Positions 7,449-14,439 of a stretch of DNA of 64,000 nt are shown piece by piece. Numbering within the stretch: the stretch's first letter is position 1; every line of letters starts with the position of its first letter. The notes beneath the pieces are model-generated. The model worked only from the letters and a program-made list of their open reading frames with translations. It was not told the DNA's origin and made no database searches. Source of the DNA: Aquitalea magnusonii (GTDB taxonomy: Bacteria; Pseudomonadota; Gammaproteobacteria; Burkholderiales; Chromobacteriaceae); NCBI RefSeq assembly GCF_002217795.2, contig NZ_AP018823.1, positions 1,860,001-1,924,000 of the forward strand, written 5' to 3'. The position numbers and the translations under genes are program-made.

Positions 7449-7818
7449 GCCACACCTCTTTTCTGTAAACCACTTCGGCCACCCCGTAACCATGCCGCGC
7501 CAACTTGCGGGCAATGCCTGGGCGGGCCGAGTGAATGCGTACGAAATCAGCCCGGCAATTGCGCTCAATGTGCGGCACGATCACATCCAGCAGGCTGACG
7601 CCCGGCAAACTGCCGCCCGCCGCCACAATGACGCATTCGCTGGACTCCCACCGCAGCAGGAAGGCCGCAACGTCTGCGCCATCGTGTTCGACGGCAAACA
7701 GCTTGCAGCCCGGCAGCAGCTGCCGGACATCATCAACAGTCGGGTCATGCCGCACTGCCTTTTCCAGCATGGGTAGCAAGTGCGGGGATTCATCCCCGTT
7801 AGTCAGCCTGATGATCAT
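7438..7818 (-). CDS. GNAT-like small protein, late operon
   Basis: 126 residues. The layout (GCKLFAVEHDGADVAAFLLR, ECVIVAAGGSLPG, then RPGIARKLARHGYGVAEVVYRKEV) resembles small GNAT acetyltransferase-like proteins of phages, with a beta-strand core and a C-terminal 'GY..AEVVYRK' strand. A canonical acetyl-CoA-binding Q/RxxGxG/A motif is not clear. It overlaps the upstream stop by 4 bases. Possible acetylation or minor structural role; uncertain. Confidence 0.5.
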   Translation of the reverse strand: MIIRLTNGDESPHLLPMLEKAVRHDPTVDDVRQLLPGCKLFAVEHDGADVAAFLLRWESSECVIVAAGGSLPGVSLLDVIVPHIERNCRADFVRIHSARPGIARKLARHGYGVAEVVYRKEVWHGR

Positions 7819-8063
7819 TTTGCAAACTTCTTCCAGATCAACAGTCCGACAAAGGCCACGCCGGCATAAATCAGCAGATTGGCCGGGCTGGACTGCGCCA
7901 TGTTTCCGTAGTTGACCGTCCAGTTGCTGCCATCCATGACGCCTTTTTGGGCGCTACTGTTGTCGCTGCTGGATTTGTTGGAGGCCGACGACGGGCCGGC
8001 CCCTGGTGCCTGCATGGCCTTGCCGGCTGCGCCAATTGCCTGCCCTGCTACCATTCCCCACAT
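7815..8063 (-). CDS. 82-residue tail-anchored membrane protein
   Basis: An Ala/Gly/Ser-rich N-terminal half, a SSNKSSSDNSS-like linker, and one C-terminal span (ANLLIYAGVAFVGLLIWKKFAK) with a basic end. It begins 3 bases after the preceding gene stop. It resembles the two neighbours of the same plan; probable virion membrane protein near the capsid gene. Confidence 0.6.
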   Translation of the reverse strand: MWGMVAGQAIGAAGKAMQAPGAGPSSASNKSSSDNSSAQKGVMDGSNWTVNYGNMAQSSPANLLIYAGVAFVGLLIWKKFAK

Positions 8064-8065
8064 AA

Positions 8066-8374
8066 TCAGTCTTTCAGCAGGTAAACGAGCAGGACAGCAC
8101 CGCCAGCCATCAGCAGCAGCGGCATCATCTTGGCCAGACCGCCCGGTTTCGTGACATCGCCCGCCGTGTAGGTTTCGCCGTCCTGGCCTTGCAGCGCGAG
8201 TTGTCGCTGTGCGATTTCATGCGGGTAGTTGTATTCAGCATCAATTGCAGACTTCGCGGCATAGCCGACCGTCTGTTTGAGAACATCACCCCAGCCATCC
8301 CACATGGAGCCGCCGCTATCACCGCTACCGCCCATCAAGCCGTCAGTCACGCCCATGAAGCTATCCGTATCCAT
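8066..8374 (-). CDS. 102-residue tail-anchored membrane protein next to capsid gene
   Basis: Acidic Gly/Ser-rich N terminus (MDTDSFMGVTDGLMGGSGDS), a helical centre (AKSAIDAEYNYPHEIAQRQ), and one C-terminal span (MMPLLLMAGGAVLLVYLLKD). It follows the capsid gene by 9 bases. In PM2 the major capsid protein is likewise encoded beside small membrane proteins. Role inferred, family unknown. Confidence 0.6.
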   Translation of the reverse strand: MDTDSFMGVTDGLMGGSGDSGGSMWDGWGDVLKQTVGYAAKSAIDAEYNYPHEIAQRQLALQGQDGETYTAGDVTKPGGLAKMMPLLLMAGGAVLLVYLLKD

Positions 8375-8383
8375 TTGGCCCCC

Positions 8384-9214
8384 TTACAGGTTGCCGATGG
8401 CGTCAATGGCTTCTACATAGACGTACATCTGGCCAGCGGCAGACAGGTTCAGCAGCAATTGCAGGTTGCGCACGCTGTTGCCGCGAGTGTCCAGCATGTT
8501 GGACTGATTGCCGTCCAGCACCCAATCAATGGTGTGCATGGCAGCTTGCGGCACACGACGGTATTCCTGCTGGCGGAAGCGGTTGAGCTTGTCGCTGGTT
8601 TCATGAATGACAAGGCCATTCATTTTCACGGTGGAATCCGTGACGATGTTCGCGCCACCCTGGCCGATGATGTGGATACGCTTGAACAGCGTACCGGTGT
8701 CACCCTTCGGCAGGCTGTCGATATTGAACAGGCCGGAAGTGGCTGCGGAAACCGGATACTGCAGCAGCTTGTGAACGATGAATTCAACGCCACGGTCAGC
8801 GCTGCCGGCTTGCGGGTCATCCAGTTCCGCCCAGGCATCCAGCGTCGGGGCAGTTGCACCGGCAATCTTGATTTCCAGCGTGAAGGAACTGATACGGCTG
8901 GTATCCAGCGCACCCAGCATTTCACCGTTGATGGTGCGCGCCCGGATCTCGGAAAAGTCGATTGTCAGGAAACCCGGATCATCGAAAATGCCCTTGAACT
9001 TGTTGATGGTGTCCAAGTCCGAGCCGGAAGCTTGGATGATGGTTTTGCCCTGGATTTTTACCTTGATATCCACGATGTTGGATTTCAGGAAAGTAGTGCC
9101 ACCCAGCGCCATGATGATGCGCTTGTAAGTCGGCCCGGTTTGCAGGCTGACAGTGGCCACGCCGTTAGCGGTCACATTGCTGAACGGGTTGCACTTCTGA
9201 ACGTATTTGGTCAT
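8384..9214 (-). CDS. Major capsid protein, PM2 P2-like (double jelly roll)
   Basis: 276 residues, close to PM2 P2 (269). Matching layout: N-terminal NPFSNVTANGVATVSLQTGP then YKRIIMALGG and IVDIKVKIQGKTI, and a C-terminal half with GLVIHET, HTIDWVLDGNQSNMLDTRG and QMYVYVEAI. From memory this aligns with the corresponding PM2 P2 segments (SIPNVAAGNS..., TIDFMLEGDVYQSVLLD..., IIVEYMGVW). It should form pseudo-hexameric trimers over an inner membrane. AAGGGG precedes the ATG by 6 bases. Homology is by eye; fold prediction would settle it. Confidence 0.82.
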   Translation of the reverse strand: MTKYVQKCNPFSNVTANGVATVSLQTGPTYKRIIMALGGTTFLKSNIVDIKVKIQGKTIIQASGSDLDTINKFKGIFDDPGFLTIDFSEIRARTINGEMLGALDTSRISSFTLEIKIAGATAPTLDAWAELDDPQAGSADRGVEFIVHKLLQYPVSAATSGLFNIDSLPKGDTGTLFKRIHIIGQGGANIVTDSTVKMNGLVIHETSDKLNRFRQQEYRRVPQAAMHTIDWVLDGNQSNMLDTRGNSVRNLQLLLNLSAAGQMYVYVEAIDAIGNL

Positions 9215-9229
9215 GCCAGCCCCTTACCG

Positions 9230-9334
9230 TTACTGGCCAATGACGATTTTGCGGACGGGCTGAACGCGCCAAACCAGCGCCATAATCAGCGCGACCGGAA
9301 CGGCCATGGCGGTAATCTGTTTCACACTCGGCAT
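9230..9334 (-). CDS. 34-residue membrane peptide, first gene of late operon
   Basis: MPSVKQITAMAVPVALIMAL followed by VWRVQPVRKIVIGQ: one membrane span with a basic tail. AGGGG lies 8 bases before the ATG. It sits between the late-operon control region and the capsid gene, 15 bases upstream of the latter. Very small integral proteins are a feature of PM2- and PRD1-type virions. Confidence 0.6.
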   Translation of the reverse strand: MPSVKQITAMAVPVALIMALVWRVQPVRKIVIGQ

Positions 9335-9417
9335 ACTCTTTTCCCCTATGGGTGGTTGAACAATCAAATTGAGCGCCCAGCGTATCCAGCCCCCGTAACG
9401 GCCTCAATCCCCCCATT

Positions 9418-9434
9418 CCCGTAACGGTTACGGG
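9418..9434. promoter_or_regulatory. 17-bp palindrome CCCGTAACGGTTACGGG, candidate operator
   Basis: Perfect palindrome around a central G, lying between the early-operon terminator and the first late gene (84 bases before its ATG). A half site (CCCCGTAACGG) lies just beside it at about 9391-9401. The identical palindrome recurs at 11664-11680, and a variant lies at 13838-13853. The position suggests an operator for late transcription. Confidence 0.65.
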
Positions 9435-9444
9435 AAATAGGTCG

Positions 9445-9470
9445 AAAAAAAACCGGCGCGAGGCCGGTTT
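9445..9470 (-). terminator. Rho-independent terminator after the early operon
   Basis: On the minus strand an 8-bp stem AAACCGGC/GCCGGTTT with a 5-base loop is followed by eight T residues. It lies 62 bases beyond the ATPase stop, so it separates the replication/packaging operon from the late structural operon. Confidence 0.85.
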
Positions 9471-9505
9471 CTGTTGCGGTTATGACACGTATTTCCTGAA
9501 TTTTT

Positions 9506-9525
9506 CCGATTAGCGTACTTATCGG
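9506..9525. repeat. Interrupted inverted repeat CCGAT-N10-ATCGG
   Basis: CCGATTAGCGTACTTATCGG, continuing CAATG, just downstream of the ATPase stop. A related block (CCGATAAGCGTC...ATCGGCAAC on the minus strand) lies at 13982-14003 before the right-end regulator. It could be a regulatory or replication site. Confidence 0.5.
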
Positions 9526-9531
9526 CAATGC

Positions 9532-10137
9532 CTAGCCGGTCGAAATTTCACCTTTTCCCATGTCCCGCATGATCCAACCGTACTCACGCAAGGCCACTAC
9601 CTTTTCCAGCGGGATGTCCAAAAACTGTGCCAATACCTGGCGGTCAGTCTGATAGTTAAGTCGGTGTGTTCTAACATGCGTGGCATTGCCCAGAAAATGC
9701 TTGTCGATGCTGGCCGGGCGCTGGCTGGTGCCGTACACGGTAAGGCCACGGTGCCGGCCCTGTGTACTGATCTGCCGCCACGGCCCCGGAGCCCATGAAG
9801 CGGAAGTCACGTCAGACAGTTCCTCTGCAATGAAGGTCAGATTGCCAGCAGCAAAAACCAGCTTGCATACCGCCTCAAACTTGGATTTCAGCAGCTTTTC
9901 ATCCATGGTCTTTGGACGGTATGCCAGGCGCAGCCGCTTGCCGGAACGCAGTCCCTTGAGTAGATCATTCAGGCTGGCCGTGGGCGTGGCAAAGTCGCCG
10001 TACTCTTCGCGGGCATCCCAGATAATCAGCCGGTGCGGCTTGGCTTTTTTAATGCAGCCCTTGATGTAATGGCTTTTGCCGCAGCCGGATGCACCCATGA
10101 CGGCCTCAATGTGTGCCTTGTTGTCACTGCCGGCCAT
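9532..10137 (-). CDS. Genome-packaging ATPase (PM2 P9 / PRD1 P9 / A32-like)
   Basis: 201 residues. Walker A GASGCGKS at 15-22, Walker B NLTFIAEE at 99-106, then the lineage-typical GRHRGLTVYGTSQRP (about 126-141) with a sensor-like Gln/Arg. Size and motif order fit the FtsK/HerA-related packaging NTPases of membrane-containing, double-jelly-roll viruses, which push dsDNA into preformed capsids. ATG overlaps the preceding stop (TGATG). It is the last gene of the early operon. Its pairing with a P2-like capsid gene is the strongest hallmark of the element. Confidence 0.88.
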   Translation of the reverse strand: MAGSDNKAHIEAVMGASGCGKSHYIKGCIKKAKPHRLIIWDAREEYGDFATPTASLNDLLKGLRSGKRLRLAYRPKTMDEKLLKSKFEAVCKLVFAAGNLTFIAEELSDVTSASWAPGPWRQISTQGRHRGLTVYGTSQRPASIDKHFLGNATHVRTHRLNYQTDRQVLAQFLDIPLEKVVALREYGWIMRDMGKGEISTG

Positions 10138-10643
10138 CAGGGCAGGTCTTTCCAGCCCGGCAGGTTGGCGGCATCGTCAGCGGGCTTTGCCGGTGCCATT
10201 TCTGGCACATTCGCCGGAGGCGGTGCCGGGCGCTGGCTGGCTTCGGCCTCGCGGGCCGCAATGTCGGCCTTGATGCCGGCATAGACGCCGAAACCGAATG
10301 TGGAGCAAGTCACCAACGCCCCCAGCTCTGCAGCGTACTGCGTCATCCAGCCGCCAGCGGCTACGCCGTACTTGTCCAGCACCGCGCCGACGCTGGCCGC
10401 CACTTCCTGGCATTTCTCAGGCGGAGCGGTACGCTCCAACGACGGGAAATAAGCCTTTCCCATGGCCACAGCCATTTCCAGACCCATGGCCACGCACTTG
10501 GCATTTCCCATTTCAGCCGGCTCCGGCTGGCCCGGAATGAATTCCGCACCAGCGGCGGGCTCATGCGCCGCCACGATGGCATCCAGTTCCGGGCTGGCCA
10601 GTTCTTCGGATACGTTCGCTGCCTGTTCGTCTTTTCCTGCCAT
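10137..10643 (-). CDS. 168-residue putative membrane protein, early operon
   Basis: Acidic Ala/Glu/Pro-rich N terminus, a central region with one hydrophobic helix (ELGALVTCSTFGFGVYAGI), and a Pro/Ala-rich C terminus ending GWKDLP. ATG at 10643 overlaps the upstream TGA; AAGGGGAA precedes it. It neighbours the packaging ATPase, so it may be a membrane docking part for packaging. Family unknown. Confidence 0.55.
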   Translation of the reverse strand: MAGKDEQAANVSEELASPELDAIVAAHEPAAGAEFIPGQPEPAEMGNAKCVAMGLEMAVAMGKAYFPSLERTAPPEKCQEVAASVGAVLDKYGVAAGGWMTQYAAELGALVTCSTFGFGVYAGIKADIAAREAEASQRPAPPPANVPEMAPAKPADDAANLPGWKDLP

Positions 10644-10816
10644 CACTTCTTCCCCTTATGCTTTGCACGGCGGGCCGCAGCCACACCACTACGGCGACCC
10701 GGCGCAGGCCGGGAGTTAACCGGCTGGATACCAGCCAAATCCCAAGCCGGCGACACTACGCCGGCACTAGACATCAGATGCCACATGTTGACTTTGCTCA
10801 GATCGCGCAGCTTCAT
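10643..10816 (-). CDS. 57-residue basic protein
   Basis: Starts MKLRDLSKVNMWHLMSSAGV; the C-terminal 20 residues are very basic (RRSGVAAARRAKHKGKK), suggesting nucleic-acid binding. It overlaps the zinc-ribbon gene by 4 bases and the next gene by one base. Unknown family; possible DNA-condensing or Rep accessory protein. Confidence 0.5.
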   Translation of the reverse strand: MKLRDLSKVNMWHLMSSAGVVSPAWDLAGIQPVNSRPAPGRRSGVAAARRAKHKGKK

Positions 10817-11076
10817 GCCACCCCCGTCAGGTTTTCCCAGAAGCCGGACTTGGCCGGTTCCGGCTTCTGTTCGTCGGCCTTCGGTACGGCTTGCACCATG
10901 GCGCGACGAATCCGGGCCAGCAGCCCGTCTACCTGTTCCGGCTTGCGGGTGAACATCTGCGCCTTGCAGCCCTTGCGGCAAAACATCAGCGGTTTTCCGT
11001 TCTTGTCTTCATTGACTTCGGCTTCCATGCCGCAGCACGGACAATCCATGTGACCGATCAAATCGCCTTTAGCCAT
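10813..11076 (-). CDS. Small zinc-ribbon protein
   Basis: 87 residues with CPCCG (about 12-16) and FCRKGC (about 32-37), forming a probable four-Cys zinc site in the first half, and a Lys/Glu-rich tail containing GFWENLTGVA. Sits directly after the small coiled protein, overlapping it by 8 bases, in the Rep operon. Likely DNA-binding accessory factor; function unknown. Confidence 0.6.
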   Translation of the reverse strand: MAKGDLIGHMDCPCCGMEAEVNEDKNGKPLMFCRKGCKAQMFTRKPEQVDGLLARIRRAMVQAVPKADEQKPEPAKSGFWENLTGVA

Positions 11077-13181
11077 GACTGCGCCCTTGCGATGCTGTTT
11101 TCAAGCCCTGCAGTTCCGCGCGCAGCTGGTGAATTTCCTCCCGCAAGGCGGTTACTGCCTGCATCGTGGCTGCGGCAAATGCCCCGGCCCGCTGCTGCGC
11201 GTTCATCATGTTGGCGGTGGCCAGTGCCTGGGCTGCTTGCTGCAGCTGTTTCAATTTTTCGTCCATCACGGTTTCCTAACCCGGCAATGCCGGCAAAGCG
11301 CCAGCCGCGCAGTGTCTCGCGGCTTCGATATAGCCCCCAGCTAATCCCCTTTTGCTGGCGGGCTTCCTCCTCAGCAACACGGATGGCTTCGGCTTCATCA
11401 GGCCGAAGCGCACGCGGCTGCATTTGTTCGTATTCGTCCAGCGGCAGCATGGGCGTGCCGCTGTTCAGTGTTCTTTCCAGCCATTCGGCAGGAATTTCCG
11501 CTTGGTAAAGTCGGCGGTTTTCCGTATCCGTACAGTTATTGACAGTGCTCCAAGGCTGCGCGGCTTCGCCGCTACGCTGCAAAACCCACTGATGCACACG
11601 GCTGGTTACCATCTGGCCGGTGGAAAATTCGACAACGCCAAGAACACGACCCGGCATGATTTCCCCGTAACGGTTACGGGCATCCTCGTCCACGTCGGCA
11701 CGATGAACAGACAGCGGCAATTCCTGGCGAGGAACGAATGGGCCACCCAGCAGGCGGACAAAGGTATTCCAGTGGCCACCGTCAGCAGCTTCCACCGCTT
11801 CATCCAGCAACGACTGCGGCCCAGCCGGCAGGCCACGCACCTCGCGCCACAGCACGTAGGCAAGTTGCTCTTGTTTGGCGTCGTCACCGGTCAGCTGCGC
11901 CCGGCGCAGTTCACGCCAGATGGTTACCGGTGGCCCGCCGATCTGCTGGAACTGACGAATGCCCCAAGTCGATGCCCAGGCATCCACACGGGCAGCGCCT
12001 TCCTGTCCAGACATCGGCCCTTCGGCCTCTAGGTCGTCGCCAGAATCAACGCCATCAGCGCGCAGACCGTCGATATTCTTGGAAATGTATTTGGCGATGT
12101 AGCCAACAGCAGAGCCTTGGCTCCAGTCGATGGCCTTTGCCTCAAAGCGGTTTTCTTGCGCGCCTTTTTCGTGGCCATCCTCAGCCAGCGCGTACTTGCG
12201 CATGATCTCGCGCACCTTATCGACAGCGCCCGGCTCCATGAAAAACAGCATGTGCCAGTGAACGGTGCCATCGTGGTGCGGCTCCGCAACGCGGAAACCA
12301 TAGATTTTCAGACCATTGCGGGACAGTGCCGAACGAATACGCGCCCAGACTTTGCACAGGTACTGCTGCGCGTCCCTCGCGTATTTGCGCGCCCACTTTT
12401 CATTTTCGTGACCGGTTTGCCCATGGCGGGCATGGAATTTTGACGGAGTGGTCAGCGTGTAGAACTCGCCGGCATGACCCATGCCAATGGCGATCAATTC
12501 AAAGCCTGCAATGCGGGTCATCAGTTCTGCACGACGGATTGCAGGATTGCTGTTTGAAACCGCTGCCAACTCTTCCAGCGTGTATACCTGGCCCATCTCG
12601 TTGACGGCCTGCATGGAAGCCAGCAGATTGCGGTTTCGTTCTTTCTGGCGCTTGCGGGCCGCCATCGTGTCAGCCGAGCAATACAACCCGGCATAACGAT
12701 GCACCCGGCCCAGATCGACATTGATCTGCTCGACGGCCCGCCGCTGACGCTGGCGAAGGCGACGACGCCACCACCGTGGGTCACATGCACGCGCCCAGAT
12801 GCCAGCAGCCTGCTGCGCATCCGGTGCGTCAAATCCCTTTTCTTGGCAGTAGTCCAGCAGTGGCAGCAGGTGGAAAACATCGGAATCGACGTTTTCCATA
12901 ATCTGGCGGAGCGCCCAGCACTCAGAGGCGAACGATTCCGCATCACGGCACAGGGTTTCATCATCTGCCCGCAGATCAACCCCGGTCGGGATTGATTCAA
13001 GCGTCCGGGTAACCCACAGGTCAGCATCCTGCACGGTTCCCTTGTCGGCCCGCTTGCGATATTCGCGTGCGATGGCCTTTTCTGTCAGCGCCGGCAATTC
13101 AGCACGATGCAGGTAATCCCGCACCCAGCTGGCCACCGGTAGCACATCAGAGCGCTTGGCAAATGACTGCACAGCCATCAT
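11058..13181 (-). CDS. Rolling-circle replication initiator, GPA superfamily (PM2 P12-like)
   Basis: 707 residues. HUH metal-binding motif in VHWHMLFF (about 307-314) and the paired-Tyr motif YIAKYISKN (about 362-370), as in phiX174 gpA and P2 A. It nicks one strand at the origin and covalently holds the 5' end through Tyr. PM2 P12 belongs to the same superfamily. The last about 70 residues overlap a 65-residue gene in another frame and look low-complexity, so the conserved protein may end near residue 640. Starts ATGATG overlapping the upstream stop. Confidence 0.88.
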   Translation of the reverse strand: MMAVQSFAKRSDVLPVASWVRDYLHRAELPALTEKAIAREYRKRADKGTVQDADLWVTRTLESIPTGVDLRADDETLCRDAESFASECWALRQIMENVDSDVFHLLPLLDYCQEKGFDAPDAQQAAGIWARACDPRWWRRRLRQRQRRAVEQINVDLGRVHRYAGLYCSADTMAARKRQKERNRNLLASMQAVNEMGQVYTLEELAAVSNSNPAIRRAELMTRIAGFELIAIGMGHAGEFYTLTTPSKFHARHGQTGHENEKWARKYARDAQQYLCKVWARIRSALSRNGLKIYGFRVAEPHHDGTVHWHMLFFMEPGAVDKVREIMRKYALAEDGHEKGAQENRFEAKAIDWSQGSAVGYIAKYISKNIDGLRADGVDSGDDLEAEGPMSGQEGAARVDAWASTWGIRQFQQIGGPPVTIWRELRRAQLTGDDAKQEQLAYVLWREVRGLPAGPQSLLDEAVEAADGGHWNTFVRLLGGPFVPRQELPLSVHRADVDEDARNRYGEIMPGRVLGVVEFSTGQMVTSRVHQWVLQRSGEAAQPWSTVNNCTDTENRRLYQAEIPAEWLERTLNSGTPMLPLDEYEQMQPRALRPDEAEAIRVAEEEARQQKGISWGLYRSRETLRGWRFAGIAGLGNRDGRKIETAAASSPGTGHRQHDERAAAGRGICRSHDAGSNRLAGGNSPAARGTAGLENSIARAQSWLKAI
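11069..11266 (-). CDS. 65-residue coiled-coil protein overlapping the rep 3' end
   Basis: Helical, heptad-like sequence (MDEKLKQLQQAAQALATANM ... REEIHQLRAELQGLK). ATG at 11266 has AGGAA 8 bases upstream. It lies entirely within the 3' end of the rep reading frame but in another frame. The coding signal looks better in this frame than in the rep tail, so I believe it is real. Confidence 0.55.
   Translation of the reverse strand: MDEKLKQLQQAAQALATANMMNAQQRAGAFAAATMQAVTALREEIHQLRAELQGLKTASQGRSHG
11664..11680. promoter_or_regulatory. Second perfect copy of the 17-bp palindrome, inside rep
   Basis: CCCGTAACGGTTACGGG, identical to the copy at 9418-9434, here within coding sequence of the initiator gene. 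GPA-type initiators often nick inside their own gene, so a role in the replication origin is as plausible as an operator role. Confidence 0.6.
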
Positions 13182-13549
13182 GCAGCTTTCGCGGCCTTCT
13201 GTTTTGCCACCACTGCCGCCCCATTGCGCAGCTTGGCGGAGGCAATGTTATGTCCAAAGAGCAAGCCCTCGAACTGGTGCCACAGATCGCCGCAGGCATA
13301 GATTTTCAGCGGTTCCACCTGCAGGCGCTCTGCCGCCATGGTCAGGTTGATCTGCTGTTCAATTTCCATGATGGTGCGCAGCCCGTCCTGAATCCGCGCT
13401 ATCGCATCCAGCTGCCCAGGGGTCAGCGTGCGGGCTTGCACCTGCTCGACAGGCTGCAAGTAGTCGCGGCTTGCCGCTTGCGGTGTGCCGGCTGGCGGCA
13501 GGGCTTTGGCAAGAATTTGGCTGATAGCCGACATTGCTGGATGGTTCAT
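13178..13549 (-). CDS. 123-residue protein upstream of rep
   Basis: Helical, Ala/Gln-rich, with a run LTPGQLDAIARIQDGLRTIM and a basic C terminus (KLRNGAAVVAKQKAAKAA). No membrane span. ATG overlaps the upstream stop by 4 bases and its stop overlaps the rep start, so it is coupled to Rep. Unknown family; possible replication accessory or coiled-coil DNA-binding protein. Confidence 0.6.
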   Translation of the reverse strand: MNHPAMSAISQILAKALPPAGTPQAASRDYLQPVEQVQARTLTPGQLDAIARIQDGLRTIMEIEQQINLTMAAERLQVEPLKIYACGDLWHQFEGLLFGHNIASAKLRNGAAVVAKQKAAKAA

Positions 13550-13827
13550 TTAATCCATCCAGCAATTACATTTTTACGCATAGCGAATTTATATCCGCGC
13601 TCCATATCAGTCCAAACGTACTTACCGTCAGATACTTTTGCGTCTGACCATTTCCGCACATTGCTGGCAATGTCCCACCCAAACATTTCACCGGCCATTC
13701 CAAAAGCCAACCAGTAATGTTTGTTTTCACTGAAATCTTTGTAATCTTTGTTAATACTTTTGAAGGCTGCTTTTAGAGCTTTCAAATTATGATGTTTGGA
13801 TAAATCTTGTGATTTATTGCGGCACAT
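13546..13827 (-). CDS. First early gene, 93-residue unknown protein
   Basis: Aromatic and Lys-rich (MCRNKSQDLSKHHNLKALKA ... WDIASNVRKWSDAKV ... WTDMERGYKFAMRKN), markedly more AT-rich than its neighbours. GGGGGAA precedes the ATG and is part of the palindrome-like block at 13838-13853, so binding there could block translation or transcription. No family recognised. Confidence 0.6.
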   Translation of the reverse strand: MCRNKSQDLSKHHNLKALKAAFKSINKDYKDFSENKHYWLAFGMAGEMFGWDIASNVRKWSDAKVSDGKYVWTDMERGYKFAMRKNVIAGWIK

Positions 13828-13837
13828 GACGCATTCC

Positions 13838-13853
13838 CCCGTAACGGTAACGG
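13838..13853. promoter_or_regulatory. Variant of the 17-bp motif over the first early ribosome-binding site
   Basis: CCCGTAACGGTAACGG: the left half matches the palindromes at 9418 and 11664; the right half is a direct instead of inverted TAACGG. It begins 11 bases before the early ATG, a classic place for a repressor site. Confidence 0.5.
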
Positions 13854-13985
13854 ATTAGAAATTTAGGGAACGCGGCCCACTTCATGCTGTCGGAATTTTT
13901 ATGGTGAATTCGTAGGGTGAAGCAGTGCCGCTGGGGCCAATGATATCTAATGCTCCCCTAGTGTTTCTGCTGCGTCTGACCGTTG

Positions 13986-14003
13986 CCGATCGACGCTTAT
14001 CGG
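13986..14003. repeat. Interrupted inverted repeat CCGAT-N8-ATCGG
   Basis: Between the early operon and the divergent right-end regulator. Read on the minus strand it starts CCGATAAGCGTC and continues ATCGGCAAC, similar to the block at 9506-9525. Candidate regulator-binding site for the divergent promoters. Confidence 0.5.
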
Positions 14004-14027
14004 CCTATATATGTAGGAGGGAAACTT

Positions 14028-14396
14028 GTGGGAAATTTTAAAATGATTACATCTATCGAATGGATTTCCGTACTGAAATCAAAGGTTTCCGTTCAGTCTG
14101 ATTACGCAATTGCCAAATTATTGGGCGTTTCCTCCGCAACTTTATCCAGCTACAGAACGCGGAAAACATTTCTTGACAAAATAGTGTGTAATCGCATCGC
14201 TTTTTTGATTGAAATTGACCCGAAATACCTTTACGTCTCGACCCATTACGAACGGGCACAAAGCCCCGAAGAAATGCAGGTGTGGATGTCGCTTTGGGAG
14301 GCCATCGAAGGCCCGCAACTTGAGGAAAACATTAGGGAAAATCTTGATTCGAAATGGCTGATGCCAGCAGTTCGGATGATGCGGTGCATGGCATAA
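14028..14396 (+). CDS. Small HTH regulator (DUF3693-like), GTG start
   Basis: 122 residues. HTH in DYAIAKLLGVSSATLSSYRT (about 22-42), then a helical domain with YVSTHYERAQSPEE and WMSLWEAIEG, reminiscent of DUF3693 proteins in Vibrio phages. A perfect AGGAGG lies 7 bases before the GTG at 14028, a much better signal than at the first ATG (14043). It is the rightmost gene of the prophage, divergent from the early operon, and is likely a lysogeny switch protein. Confidence 0.7.
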   Translation: MGNFKMITSIEWISVLKSKVSVQSDYAIAKLLGVSSATLSSYRTRKTFLDKIVCNRIAFLIEIDPKYLYVSTHYERAQSPEEMQVWMSLWEAIEGPQLEENIRENLDSKWLMPAVRMMRCMA

Positions 14397-14411
14397 AAAG
14401 CGTGGTTTTTA

Positions 14412-14439
14412 TGCCGTTAAAATATATATTATGCGAACT
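14412..14439 (-). other. Right dif half-site / attR with degenerate XerD arm
   Basis: Shares the centre and XerC arm of the left site without mismatch (20-bp direct repeat 14421-14440), but the XerD side is TGCCGTTAAAA, poorly matching the consensus ATTTAACATAA. This is expected if the element supplied a non-canonical XerD arm, as CTX-type Xer-dependent phages do, and the chromosome supplied the XerC arm on this side. Confidence 0.82.

Noticed and set aside
8189..9424. 411-codon frame on the plus strand opposite the capsid gene
   Set aside because: Antisense shadow of a clearly homologous capsid gene; His/Gln/Ala-rich composition with no recognisable domain.
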